Origin: Heterobasidion occidentale
Taxonomy: Eukaryota; Basidiomycota; Agaricomycetes; Russulales; Bondarzewiaceae
Direction of reading: 5' to 3'
DNA length: 64,000 nucleotides
Assembly (NCBI GenBank): GCA_039111635.1
Contig: JBCAQO010000007.1
Coordinates: 1,178,001-1,242,000, forward strand
Position numbers and translations under genes: made by a program. The notes beneath the pieces are model-generated. The model was not told the DNA's origin and did no database searches. It worked only from the letters and a program-made list of their open reading frames with translations. Of this stretch, positions 43,722 to 55,200 are shown one piece after another (position 1 is the stretch's first letter; every line of letters begins with the position of its first letter).

Positions 43722-46700
43722 TCATGACGATTGCTTTGTCGTCCTGAATCGCAAGAGAGGTGCCAGTCCCGATAGTTGACACGTTTTCTTGAGGAAGTCA
43801 TGCTATATCGTCCCTATCAAAATAAGGTACAAGGGTCTCGAAAGAGCAGACGCACCTCAAGCAACTCGTTGGCCGTCGCCCGACTCTTGACGTCCACGCA
43901 GAGACAAACGCTGAGGAACGACTTGAGCTCCCGCGATAGCGCGTCCGGCTTCTTCAGCGTCGGCGTCCCGTTCGTTGCGATGAGGTAGAGCGCCTTGAGC
44001 GGCTCCTCATCGAGGTACGGCGGCTCCTGCTCAATCATCTCGATAGCCATGATACCCAGGGACCAGATATCGACCTTGGCGCCGTATTCCTTCTGCTTGA
44101 CCACCTCTGGAGCCATCCAGTACGGCGTGCCTACCATGGTTGCGCGCTTCGATTTCTGGTCCGTCAGCTTGGCACAGAACCCGAAGTCAGCTGCGAAGCA
44201 AGAGAGGCGTGGATCGGTCAGCCTCTTTCGGGATGACAGAAATAGGGGGAGTATAGATAGCAAAGGGGCATACTGATTTTCACGCGGCCTTGCGCGTCAA
44301 GGAGAACGTTATCGGATTTGATGTCACGGTGGATGATGTGTTGGCTATGCAGATGACCGAGCCCTTTGCATGTCTACGGAGAAGCCAATCCAGACGAGCT
44401 GCTCAGTTTCCAACGCAACAAACTATGCGGGCGCGCATATAAACACGCACCTCCAAGGATATGCATGCAATCTGATCTTCCTCCAGTTGTTGTTCTCGAT
44501 GATGTCCGTGAGCGCACCACCCTCCATGAACTCCATGACGACCCAGAGCTCGTTATTCTTCACAAGGTACGAGTTCAAGAAGTTGACGATGTTCGGATGC
44601 TGCGACTCTTTCATGACGAGAATCTCGTTCACGATGAGCTCCTTGCGCGGCTGGTTCGACAGATCCATCTCTTTGATTGCGACCTTCTTCCCTGTCGCGA
44701 GCGTCTTGGCGACGTACACATGCCCCGAGGCGCTGCACATCAGATCCAAACGTGTCAGCCCACGGCACCCAACAGCCCCAGAACAGACATCTTCCCCGAT
44801 CATATCACGCAGAAAAGAGACCACTCACCCTTGGCCAATCTTCTTGATCTTGCTGTAAATCAGCTTAGGGTCGCTGTCGTCCACCACGCTCCGCAGCTTT
44901 TCCATGATCTGCACCTCCGTCATCGTACTAATCCGCTTCTCCGGTTCCTTCGCCTTGGGCTTCTCCAGGGCAGCCGCGGCAGCCGCGACGCCGCCTCTGT
45001 CGTCCTCAGCGGCGGTGACGGTGACGGGCGGCACCGCATGCGCAGGCGCTTTCTTCGGCTGCAATGGCTTCACGGGCGGCGGGCCGGCCGTAGCGCCGGG
45101 CGCGGGACGTGCCGCAGGGTCCGAGTTGGCAGGTGCGGACTTGGCGGGGCCCAGGGCGGGGCGCTGCTCACGAGGCTCCCGCTCTCGGTCACGATCGCGG
45201 TCTCGCTCCCGCTCCCGCTCCCGTTCGCGCTGCTCGCGCTCGCGGCCGGCCTGCAGCGACTCCTTGCGCATGGGGACCTGCTCGCTGCTGAGGCCCGGTG
45301 GCTTGCCCAGCGCGCCATCGGGGCCGGGTGCCTTTGCGCGCGCGCGCAGGTCCGCGGAGGAGGGCGTGTGGTCCGGGAGGGGTGGCTTGCCGCCTGCGGT
45401 GCCTGGTGCAGGGGGCGCGGGGCGGTTCGCGGTGAGCAGGGGGCGCGGCGGGGCGGGGCGTGAGGGCGTGAGGGAGCCGAGCGTGTTTCCTGCGAGTGGG
45501 CGGGATGGGGCGTTGGTGTATGTTGTGGGGTCGACGGAGGCGGAGTAGGGGTTGTACGAACCGTTCACGAGCTCTGCAGCGCGCTGGGCGGCGAGTGCAG
45601 TGGAAGAGAGGGTGGTTCCGCCCGAGTCGGATCCGTTGACGCCTGTAGGAGAGAGCCTTACCGCATGAGTGGGGGGTTATCGACGGGAACGAAAGGAGAA
45701 GCCTTGCCTAGTCCTGCGCCACCGAGGCCAGTGCCGGCGTTGAAGCGAGCTGTGGAGTTGATGATATTTGTGATGAGCTTGATTGGCAGCTGTAGAATGC
45801 AGGGCGAACGTACGCGTGCCGTTGCCCGCTCCGGCTATCCGCGTCGCGGGGGAAAGGCCCATCTCCTCCATCTCCCGCTTCTGGTGGTCAGTGTAGAACT
45901 CGAGCACGTCGAGCACGGCCTGTGGGTCGCGCTGGTAGTCTTCGCGCGTGATGGCAGATTTTGTCAGCAGCTTGCTCCACTGGTCCGGCATGCCCTGCGC
46001 AAAGGTGGGTCAACCGAGGTGTGAACACTTTTGTTGTAGTAGCTGAGTTCGGGACACGCACCGTGAACGCGCCAGAGACGGGGTCAAAGCCTACGTGGAC
46101 TTTATGAACAAAGTTAGTCGGGTTGCTGACCCCACTCAGCGGGCTGCGTGAGTAGATATCGTCCTGCCACCCATAGAGCTCCTCATCTCCCTTCAGCGCC
46201 AAGTAGTACCGCTTGTCCTTCGTCTCGAGCAGCAACAGTATGGCTTCAGATCTGTCCGTTCGATGTTGGAGAGGTCACGCAATTGTATGGTGTTTTGAGG
46301 TGGGGATGACTATTGTGAGAGGGATCAGCGACATGGCGACATCGCAACTTCACGACGACAGAGCGAAAGTCATATTCGAAGGGAGTGACCAAGTGACTGC
46401 GGCTGACATAGACGGCGATCACGAAGCCCGTTTGCAAGGGAAGCCCAAGGATGGGCCACGACGGAAGGAAATGGCAGGGAGGAGGGGACGCACCTCGTTC
46501 TTATGAATGGCCAAGCTCTGCTCCTTCAAGACCAAGAATTTCTCCCTCCAGAGCCAGCTGGCGAACGCATCTTCCTTGAAACCAACAGTGCCACTACGGA
46601 TGATAGAGGAGTTTGAGATGCTGTCTGAGTTGCGGTTGGGGAAACCGCCGATGCCTGAGGAGCCGCCGATGCCCGAGTAGGCAGTGGTATAGGACGAGCC

Positions 46701-46844
46701 GGTCATGACGGAGGGGGTGAGAGTGTAGCTGCTGGTTGTGGAGTAGTTGGAGACACCGCTGCTCGTCGAGCCCTGGCGCATGGGGGCTTGGGGCGCCGGC
46801 CTTGAGGGGGTGAGGGAGGCGGCGGAGACCTGATTGTAGGCCAT
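43722..46844 (-). CDS. CLA4: p21-activated kinase Cla4 (PH-CRIB-STE20-type kinase)
   Basis: Ser/Thr kinase effector of Cdc42/Rac, controlling polarity, septation and mating growth. Order of domains: N-terminal Ser-rich region; PH domain ([20 protein letters not shown] ... [20 protein letters not shown]); CRIB motif ([19 protein letters not shown]) followed by [17 protein letters not shown]; a long Pro/Ala-rich linker with an alternating RE/RD tract; kinase domain with VAIKEMDL (catalytic Lys), [24 protein letters not shown] (catalytic Asp), [10 protein letters not shown], and [20 protein letters not shown] (activation loop). The last exon gives [19 protein letters not shown], stop 43722-43724. 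The PH plus CRIB layout distinguishes Cla4 from Ste20. A one-base loss in AACAACAAC near 44485-44495 hides [15 protein letters not shown]4-type genes recur beside Agaricomycete pheromone/receptor loci. Confidence 0.93.
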
Positions 46845-47638
46845 TGCTCGAGGGGTATTCGGGCTACTGTCGGAGAAGACGGGCTGATTGCGTACGAGAA
46901 CTCAAGCCGTCGTGCTCGCTACGGTCGCCAGGAAAGAGCCGAAGCGCGATCGAAACTGATGAGGACGATGGCGTGCAGGCGGGCACTGTGTGTTGCGGGA
47001 GTAGGAGAGAGGGACGAGAGGTGCCGTCGTCGTCTGCGTCGCCGTCGCCGGGGTCGTAGTGAAGGGGATGAAGGGATTAAGACTTGGAGTGAGAGAGCAA
47101 GCTCGTGGCGCGAACGAGCGTGAGCGTGCTCAGACGGCCCTGGCTTTGTTTGCAATCCTCGCAATCGGATCTATCCGCCTCCTCTTGTCCACCATCCCGT
47201 CCCATTTCTTTCTCTTCTTCTCTGATTTACTGCTGATTGCGCTCGCAAATTTATGTCCCATCTGAAACACACAGGCCCCACACAGAGGCGCCCCAATTGG
47301 TCCAACACTGTTCGCTTGATCATCAAGAACGCCGCTCGGTATGGCAGCCGGTTCACGCTCATGGGATCATACGCGCGATCGTGGCACTGAGATTGCACCG
47401 CAAACTTATCTCACACACCCTGCATGCAGTAATCTCAACCCTCAGGTCAGACTGGGCCCCGATCGCCAATTCTAAGGCGAGGCGGCACAATGCCCCTGCG
47501 CAACAGGGTCGTTCATATGAAGCAAAGCGAACGTGTGGAAGAGATGTCAATGTGATTAGCAGGAACATAGACGTACAACGAAGCAGAGCGTGCGTAGGAC
47601 AATGTGCACGGGTGAAATGGGAGGAAGAGGGGAGGGTG
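46845..47638. promoter_or_regulatory. CLA4 upstream region
   Basis: About 0.8 kb before the CLA4 start (minus strand) and after the uS19m stop. Pyrimidine-rich on the coding strand near 47160-47230. No gene supported. Confidence 0.45.
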
Positions 47639-48103
47639 CTACTTGTTCTTCGTCGCTCTGGAAGTAAACGTATCAGCGTCGTATTCGCCCGTCCCCACTC
47701 CATGGAACGGGGACTCACTTATACACGAAGCGTTTCCGCGTATGCGAAAATTCGCCTAGCTTATGACCCACCATGTCTTGCGTGACGGTGACCGGTACGT
47801 AGTCCTTGCCGTTGTGGACCATGAATCGAAGCCTGAGCACCACAACATGAGCACAGCTAGGGCTTCCAGGCACACAGACCGATTCAGGAGGCGTACCCTA
47901 CAAAGTGAGGCAGGATCGTGCACGACCGCGCCTGCGTCTTTATAGCGACATTGTTCGTCAACGCCTCGCGGATATTCGGAAACGAGACGAAGAAAGGCCC
48001 TGCATGACGCGCAATCAGCCCTAATGTCATCGTGCACATCGGACACACATGACGTACCCTTCCACGCAGACCTGCCTGAACGTACGATGAGTGAAGGATG
48101 CAT
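47639..48103 (-). CDS. RSM19: mitochondrial small-subunit ribosomal protein uS19m
   Basis: Component of the mitochondrial 30S-like subunit head. Four exons (48058-48103, 47897-47999, 47719-47832, 47639-47657) with introns of 58, 64 and 61 nt encode 93 residues, normal for bacterial-type S19. The start [19 protein letters not shown] matches the SxKKGPF start of S19. [14 protein letters not shown] corresponds to the WSRRSTIFPxMIG segment, and [20 protein letters not shown], then LGEFAHTRKRF, to the conserved core. It ends YKATKNK at TAG 47639-47641. Cytosolic uS19 has a different C-terminus, which supports the mitochondrial assignment. The last exon is only 19 nt. Confidence 0.93.
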
Positions 48104-48401
48104 TGGAGCGCCAAACCGACGAGCAGAAAGTCCAAGGCCAAGCCTGTGCGTCGCGTGACACGTGGGAAATCTCCGATTCCGCTTTTTCGATCGATCTAAT
48201 CTTATCTCCCTAGTCTATTTCTGCCTTCTCTACTGAGCCTCCAGCCCCTCCAGCCCCACTGCTCCGGGGTGACGAGGGAAATTTTGTGCGTTCGAACCAT
48301 CGCCACCACGTCTGCCGTTAACGTAGCAGAGCGATACTCACCGCCTACAATCTCTTCTGTACTTGATCTCACTTCGGAGCCGTCGGGCCATCGTTCCGGC
48401 A
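48104..48401. promoter_or_regulatory. divergent promoter, uS19m and membrane-protein gene
   Basis: 298 bp between two divergent starts. No specific motif assigned. Confidence 0.45.
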
Positions 48402-49113
48402 ATGGACGAGACAAACATTCCTCCGTCTGCGACCTTGGACGGAGCATCTATTCCGAGTTCGACACTATCTGCTGATGTTGACCCATCCAAGCTCTCGAAG
48501 GTATGTTATGGTCATTAGTGGTAAATTTATGAACAATCTCTGACGCAACCTGTGGTGCGATGTATATTGCGATGGCTTTCCATTGCGTAGACCGTCCTCG
48601 ACTACATATTCGCAGTCGCAGCCGTAACGCTCATCGCGTTCCTCTCCGGCTTGCGGTAATCTCCTTCTCCCTCATATCGCCTGAGTATCGACTAAGCCCT
48701 CCTCTTGGCCCGTCCAATATATTGGCCCATGTCTCAGATATGCATACCTCCGCCGCCGCTCCCTCCCCCTCCGATTCTTCTTCCGCAGGTCCACCCACCG
48801 CGCAAAACACCCTCCGCCTTCCACCACAACCCCATCCTCCTTATCCAGATTCAGCTCTCTGCCTGCACTCCCTGCACAAGCGTATCTATGCTCGCGTGCC
48901 CGCGCAACGGACATTGCCATGCGTGAACAGGGCGGGGCGGGGGACTCTGGCAGCCTGAGCGAAGAAAAGGAAGAGCTTCCCGCGTACGAGGACACTAGAG
49001 TCGGCCGCCCGCCGGGGTACGTCGATGTCGGGCTGCATGATCTGCACGCGAGCATAGGGGCCGTCAGTTTGGCACCGCCGCCGCGTCCGCGCCCGGGTGC
49101 TTCTATAGCATAG
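48402..49113 (+). CDS. small single-pass membrane protein of unknown function
   Basis: Not recognised. Three exons (48402-48500, 48591-48655, 48738-49113) encode 179 residues in one frame. The N-terminus (MDETNIPPSATLDGASIPSS) is hydrophilic. One hydrophobic span (VLDYIFAVAAVTLIAFLSGL) is followed at once by Arg-rich YAYLRRRSLPLRFFFRRS, which predicts a cytosolic C-terminus. The tail is Ser/Pro-rich with an acidic LSEEKEELPAYED and a PPGY motif, a possible docking site for WW-domain ubiquitin ligases (Rsp5 type). It shares a divergent promoter with uS19m. An adaptor or sorting role is speculation from the motif. Confidence 0.72.
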
Positions 49114-49639
49114 CAGAAGAAAATGCATGACACGTGATCAGTTGTGACAGTATATACACGAGGCGAGTATACCGGCTTGCTCTTTGATGGCGTTGACCTT
49201 GGCTAACTTGAATCTGCAGCGATAATTTACGAGCGATCATGCGGCCTATGGCGATACCCATCTAATGTAAGGCTTCAAATGTTGTTACAATACCAACCCA
49301 TGTATCGCTAGGTCTTTCGACGCGATTGATGGCGCACAATTCACCGCTACTTAGTTGTGGAAAGCCCCCTGTCATCACTCGCTTGCTATGTATGACCATG
49401 GTCCCTTGATGACTATTTTGTGTTCATATACCAGTCGGCACTCTCGATAACGATGCAAGATACATTGACGCTGAGACCTCTATTTAACGAACACGGCCGG
49501 TACAATAGATCAAGGCTACGGCTTCAAGCCCTAAGGACGACAACGACGATAACACGACAATGGCAATACGATGACAACAGCACGAGAAGACACAACCACA
49601 ACAAGGACGACGAAACGATAGCAATTGAAAATACCGGGC
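49114..49639. other. intergenic, convergent terminators
   Basis: About 0.5 kb between the membrane-protein and F-box gene stops. Contains imperfect ACG-rich repeats near 49530-49615 (CAACGACGATAACACGAC-like). No gene. Confidence 0.45.
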
Positions 49640-51370
49640 TCATTCCGACTCCCACACCAAATTCGGGACGACCTCCTCCAACCGGTCCATCAAATAGTCG
49701 TCGATCATAGGCGCACGAACCTTTATCGACTCGAGCATTAACATCTGGTCGTCTCTTCTGTCTTCCAAGGCCATGCCCAGAGTGAACCACTCCCAGCTTC
49801 TCCAATAATCGTCAAGCTCACACTCCAGCCTCCGAAGCTGAGGTGCGAACAGGCTTCCATGGATATTCCCATCGTACTTGCTGAGGCCCCTGTCGTCCTG
49901 CTCGTAGAGCTTTGAGAACGCGCTCCAGGGGTTGAAGCCTTCGAGCGAGAGGTTCTTCGTGAGCGGCAACCTTCCGAAGCAGTGGATGAACCAGTTCTGC
50001 GAGAGCCAGATCTTCGACGAGAGGTGGAAGCTCTCCACGCACTTGCGGACCGGGAGACACGAAAGCGCGACCAGTATGAGTTCTTGCGCCAGGGTATCGC
50101 GCGGTGGCTTTCCGATAGCGAACGAGATATGCACGTTGGCCATCGTCTCGTCGATCGGAGTCTGACAGATCGGAACGTTGCTGTCGGTGGTTTGGGACCC
50201 GAGGTCGGACCTTCCGCTGGTCTGAGAGGAGCCAGGAGCGGCTTGTGGCTCAGGCTCGTTGTAACCAGCGCACAACGACCAACGCCGTTCAGTGAGTTCG
50301 CCGATGTTCAATACCTGGAATGCGACACTAGATGGAAAGAGGTTGCACATGCCTCTCTCCAGGGCTCTCCACGCTGTGTCCCACGCCTCCATCGCACTAA
50401 TGTGGATCAACGATAGTTTAAAGGTCGTCTTAGTCCCAAGCCTGATCTGAGCAAGGAAGTGGCCGCAATGCGAAATCAGGCCGTCGAGGTCGAGATATTC
50501 GAGGTTGGGAAGCTCCACGAACTCGTCCACGGTGCCCGTCGGGGTGCACGGGCCCCGGGGCTGCGGCCAAAAGCACCCCACGAGTGGCATGGGGGCCCGC
50601 CGCAGGGTGACGGTAAGATGGGTGAGTTGTGGCATGCCTCGGAGCGCCTTTACCATGCCATTGACGTTACTGATCGACATGGGGCAGGTGGTGTCGTGTA
50701 GGGTGAGTCTCGTGACGGACGCGGCGAACAGGGGGGACCTCCAGTCGGGATCGCAGTTGATCAAGGTCACCTTTCGGAGGTAGGGGAAGGGGCCTTTGAG
50801 AAAATAGTCGCAAAGATGGAAGGGGGAAGGATCCTTGCGACAGACCATCGCAAACTCATGGAGATGAGGTGTGACACAGGAGTCCAGCGCGTTCGTCCAC
50901 ATGAAGAGGACGTCGCCGGGGCAGTCGAGGCGCAGGGTACGAATGCGTGGCGTGTGATCGAGGATATGCAAGATAGAATTTGTTTCCTCGAGCGTCGGAA
51001 AATCGGCGCAAGAATAGTTGACGTCTAGGGGGACTCCGCAGCGAGCGCGTTCGAGAAGCGTCCTCGTTTCCTCCTCGTTTTGGAGCCTGAACTCGGCCCA
51101 GAGACGGGGGATGCATAACGCAACGTCCCGCCACTGGTGGCAGACTCTGCTGAGCACTCTCCATGCTGAAGAGCGGTGGGAGGCTCTGAAGGGATTGACG
51201 ATTGTGTGAAAGTGCTGGAATACCTGGAGTAACACCTCATTAGGAAGCCGAGGGGTCTGAACGGGCACGGGTTCAGGGATGGTGGTGTTGCACCCGAGTT
51301 GGTTGGTTTGCGTGGAATCAAGTGGTCGATTTTGAACGGTGGCTGAGGTGGTTGTGAGCGCGGCGGTCAT
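49640..51370 (-). CDS. F-box protein with leucine-rich C-terminal region
   Basis: Single-exon 576-residue ORF with no break, in contrast to its intron-rich neighbours. The F-box lies at about residues 38-90 (LPNEVLLQVFQHFHTIVNPF ... WRVLSRVCHQWRDVALCIPRLW). That motif recruits Skp1 of SCF ubiquitin ligases; the rest, with repeated LTHLTV, LEYLDLDGL, LRTLRLDCPG and LRKVTLINCD segments, resembles degenerate leucine-rich repeats for substrate binding. Agaricomycetes carry large, fast-evolving families of such F-box genes. Start at 51370 (MTAALTTTSA) gives a short disordered N-terminus before the F-box. Target unknown. Confidence 0.88.
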   Translation of the reverse strand: MTAALTTTSATVQNRPLDSTQTNQLGCNTTIPEPVPVQTPRLPNEVLLQVFQHFHTIVNPFRASHRSSAWRVLSRVCHQWRDVALCIPRLWAEFRLQNEEETRTLLERARCGVPLDVNYSCADFPTLEETNSILHILDHTPRIRTLRLDCPGDVLFMWTNALDSCVTPHLHEFAMVCRKDPSPFHLCDYFLKGPFPYLRKVTLINCDPDWRSPLFAASVTRLTLHDTTCPMSISNVNGMVKALRGMPQLTHLTVTLRRAPMPLVGCFWPQPRGPCTPTGTVDEFVELPNLEYLDLDGLISHCGHFLAQIRLGTKTTFKLSLIHISAMEAWDTAWRALERGMCNLFPSSVAFQVLNIGELTERRWSLCAGYNEPEPQAAPGSSQTSGRSDLGSQTTDSNVPICQTPIDETMANVHISFAIGKPPRDTLAQELILVALSCLPVRKCVESFHLSSKIWLSQNWFIHCFGRLPLTKNLSLEGFNPWSAFSKLYEQDDRGLSKYDGNIHGSLFAPQLRRLECELDDYWRSWEWFTLGMALEDRRDDQMLMLESIKVRAPMIDDYLMDRLEEVVPNLVWESE

Positions 51371-52286
51371 CTGTAGGGAGGCCCGTTAACATGTATTGGG
51401 CCAGACAGAGAATGTGACAGGCAGTCGGACCTTGTATTCGAGTCTAGAATGAGAAAGATCGTGGCGAGATACGATACAAGGCAGGCGTGAAACCGGCAGA
51501 GGACACAGATGGTTGGTAGACGAAAAGTCTGAAACCCTCTCCTGCCAGTGCTAGCGGGATTAAATACTGTAAGCATGTGGCAAATGAACAAGGAAAAACT
51601 TACAGATCACGTTACCGTTTGTTTGCCAAAGGGCGGTGAATTCGTTCTGGCGAGTTCTGTGGATTCAAGACCCGTAGGTCCGCGACATGCCAAGCTCCCC
51701 AGGTAGCCTGCGCGCCCTCCAAAGTCACAGCAACATGAAGAGATTTTGGAACCTTTCGCCTCATCACGCAAGTCACCATATGGCAAAGATATGTCTTGTC
51801 ATGCCATGTCAGCTCTTCGTAGTCGATTAGCAGGCAGTCATCGATCGTGAGGGGAAGTGATACTATTCGCTCCTATAATCAAGATACGAGTGTGTTTGTA
51901 TTCTAGGTAGACTTCAAGATCTGAGCAGAAGACTGGCACTGCCGATTTTTCGTAGTGCCCTGCTAACTCTCTGTTTGGGGTAAAAATCGATGCCTTGGAT
52001 GATGATAGAATACATACCTGATAGGAGGCGGGTTCGACGTTATGTACAAGCGATAGCGGGACGCTATGTATCATTGGATTTGTTCCACCTTTTGCTGAAG
52101 GTACGTAAATCGACGCAGGCTGTCAGTCGACGCGAAGTCAGACTGCCAGGAAAAAATCGAACGCGTCAGTGCATGTGATCCATCAGGTGATCGTCACGAC
52201 AGTCATCTCTCGACGGTCTCGCGTTCCTAAGCTCTCTTCGCCTCTGCAGTTTCCTCCTCACTCTTTTTTTGACCTCAAAAGAGGGG
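51371..52286. other. intergenic, divergent promoters
   Basis: About 0.9 kb between the F-box start (minus) and the RPC2 start (plus). No supported gene. Confidence 0.5.
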
Positions 52287-55200
52287 ATGGCAGAGACTGA
52301 TGATCACGACGAGTGGAGTCAGTTAAATCAAACGGACTGGCACGGCCTAGGCCTGACTGACCCAATCAAAAATGTTGAGGTGTGTTACGTCTGTTTATGC
52401 TTGTCATCCCGCTAGAAAGGACTACTTGTAGGACAAATGGCTCCTGTTGCCAGCCTTCTTGAAGGTCAAAGGTCTGGTGAAACAACACATCGACTCTTTC
52501 AATTACTTCGTGGACGTCGACATCAAGAACATATTGAAAGCCAATAACAAGGTCACGTCTGATGTGGATCCCCGGTTTTGGCTGAAGTATACAGATATTC
52601 ATGTTGGATTCCCTGACCGGACGGATGCCGACGCTATCGACAAGAGTGTCACCCCCCACGAATGTCGCTTGCGCGACACCACATATAGCGCGCCCATCCT
52701 TGTCACCATACAGTATACGAGAGGTCGCAGTGTGGTGCGCCGAGCCAATGTGAACATCGGTCGCCTGCCTATCATGCTTCGAAGCAATAAATGCGTACTT
52801 ACGGGGCGCACGGAGGCTCAGTTAGCTCGTATGACTGAATGCCCGTTAGATCCTGGCGGCTACTTCGTTGTAAAAGGTACAGAGAAGGTTATTTTGGTTC
52901 AGGAGCAGCTAAGCAAAAATCGTATCATTGTGGAGACGGATCCCGTCAAAGGCGTTGTCCAATCTTCATGTACATCGTATGTGCACTGTGTCGATCCGAA
53001 ATTCAATCGGCTGCTCATTTCGACTTTAGATCCACACATGGCGGGCTGAAGTCGAAAACCTATGTCGCCACCAAAAAGGGAAAAATATACCTCCGGCACA
53101 ATTCCATACATGAAGATGTTCCCATTGTCATCGCTTTGAAAGCACTCGGCATCCAATCTGACAAGGAGATCCTTCTCCTTACTGCCGGAAATTCAGAAGC
53201 GTATAAGAACTCCTTCGCTCCTAATCTGGAGGATGCCGCCCGTCTGGGAATATTCACGCGTCATCAGGCCCTGGAGTGGATAGGAAGTCGCGTGAAGGTA
53301 AATCGACGAGTTGCTGGTCCGAGAAGGCCTGCGTGGGAGGAGGCTCTCGAGGCGCTGGCTACGATTGTATTGGCACATGTGCCTGTCGGGGCTTGGATTT
53401 CAGGTCTAAAGCTATCTTTGTCGCAACAATGACACGACGCGTCTTGATGGCGGTGGACGACGAAAAGATGGTCGATGACCGCGACTACGTGGGAAACAAG
53501 CGACTGGAACTGTGAGTACCGTCGCCTTCAATCTTCTCGTTGTCGCTTATTTGATCTTGATTGCAATTGATAGTGCTGGCCAACTACTCGCTCTACTCTT
53601 CGAAGATCTCTTTAAGACTTTTAACACTAATCTTAAGTCCGCGATCGACAAAGTTCTTAAAAAACCTTCGCGAACCAACGAATTCGATGCATGGAACACC
53701 ATGCAATTCCAGGGCGATCACATTACTGCGGGTTTTGTACGCGCCATCTCGACGGGGAACTGGTCACTCAAGCGTTTCCGTATGGACCGAGCCGGCGTCA
53801 CACATGTCCTTTCGCGCCTGAGTTTTATCTCAGCACTGGGATGATGACACGTATCTCTTCTCAATTGAGAAGACGCGGAAGGTCAGCGGACCTCGTGCTC
53901 TGCAGCCAAGTCAGGGGGTATGTTGTGCACATAGTGATACTCCCGAAGGAGAGGCATGCGGCTTGGTCAAAAATCTAGCGCTGATGACACATATCACAAC
54001 CGATGTAGAGGAGGAGCCGATCATTAAAGTCGCATACATGCTTGGTGTGGAGGGTATGTTGCACCTCCATCTTGGGCATGGTTATTTTACGTTTAACTCT
54101 TTCTCCGTTTTAGATATCAGCCAGGCTACTGGGACAGAGATCTATGGCCCTAATGCCTTCGTTGTCAATGTGAATGGAACCATCATGGGTCTCACTCGTT
54201 TCCCGACCCGTTTCGTCCATAATTTCCGTCGCCTTAGACGCGCAGGGCGGGTCAGTGAGTTTGTCAGCGTCTACATCAACCATCATCACCATACAGTCAA
54301 TATTGCCAGCGATGGAGGACGGATATGTAGGCCTATGATCATTGTGGATAACGGACAACCTATGGTCACGTCTGAGCACATTTCGGTGAGTGTAGATCGT
54401 CTATAGATGGAACAGTGTCTTTTTTGCTAATCGGGTAATCCAGTTACTAAAACAGGGCAAATTGGAGTTCGATGATTTTTTGCGACGCGGCCTCGTCGAA
54501 TATCTGGACGTGAATGAAGAGAACGACTCTTACATTGCTCTGTACGAACCCGATGTCACTCCAACAACGACTCACCTCGAGATTGAACCTTTCACTCTTC
54601 TCGGAGCGGTCGCTGGTCTCATTCCCTACCCCCATCACAATCAATCTCCTCGCAACACTTACCAGTGTGCTATGGGTAAACAAGCAATCGGTGCTATAGG
54701 CTACAACCAGTTCAATCGTATCGACACCCTTCTTTACCTGTCTGTATATCCCCAACAACCAATGGTCAAGACGAAAACCATCGAATTGGTGGGGTACGAC
54801 AAACTTCCCGCGGGACAGAATGCTACAGTGGCTGTCATGAGCTATTCAGGTTACGATATCGAAGATGCGTTGATCCTCAACAAGGTAACTCAACGCGGTG
54901 ACATATAGAACAACTACTCATTTGTGCGAATAATAGGCCAGTCTGGACAGAGGGTATGGGCGATGCCAAGTTCTTCGAAAGAACGCAACGCTTATCCGTA
55001 AATATCCCAATGGAACGTAAGCATGATCCAACTCATTCTTCAATATGTTGAGACTTGATACTCTCCAGGTTCGATCGATTGGCAGATGCGCCAGCAGATG
55101 AAAATGGACAAATTCAAAAGAAGTTTGACATTATTCAGCTTGACGGTCTTGCTGGTGTCGGTGAACGCGTTGACCCTGGGGACGTCTATATCAACAAGCA

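Noticed and set aside
44366..45463. 365-codon plus-strand ORF
   Set aside because: It is antisense to the CLA4 linker and kinase exons, and its composition reflects their GC-rich codons.
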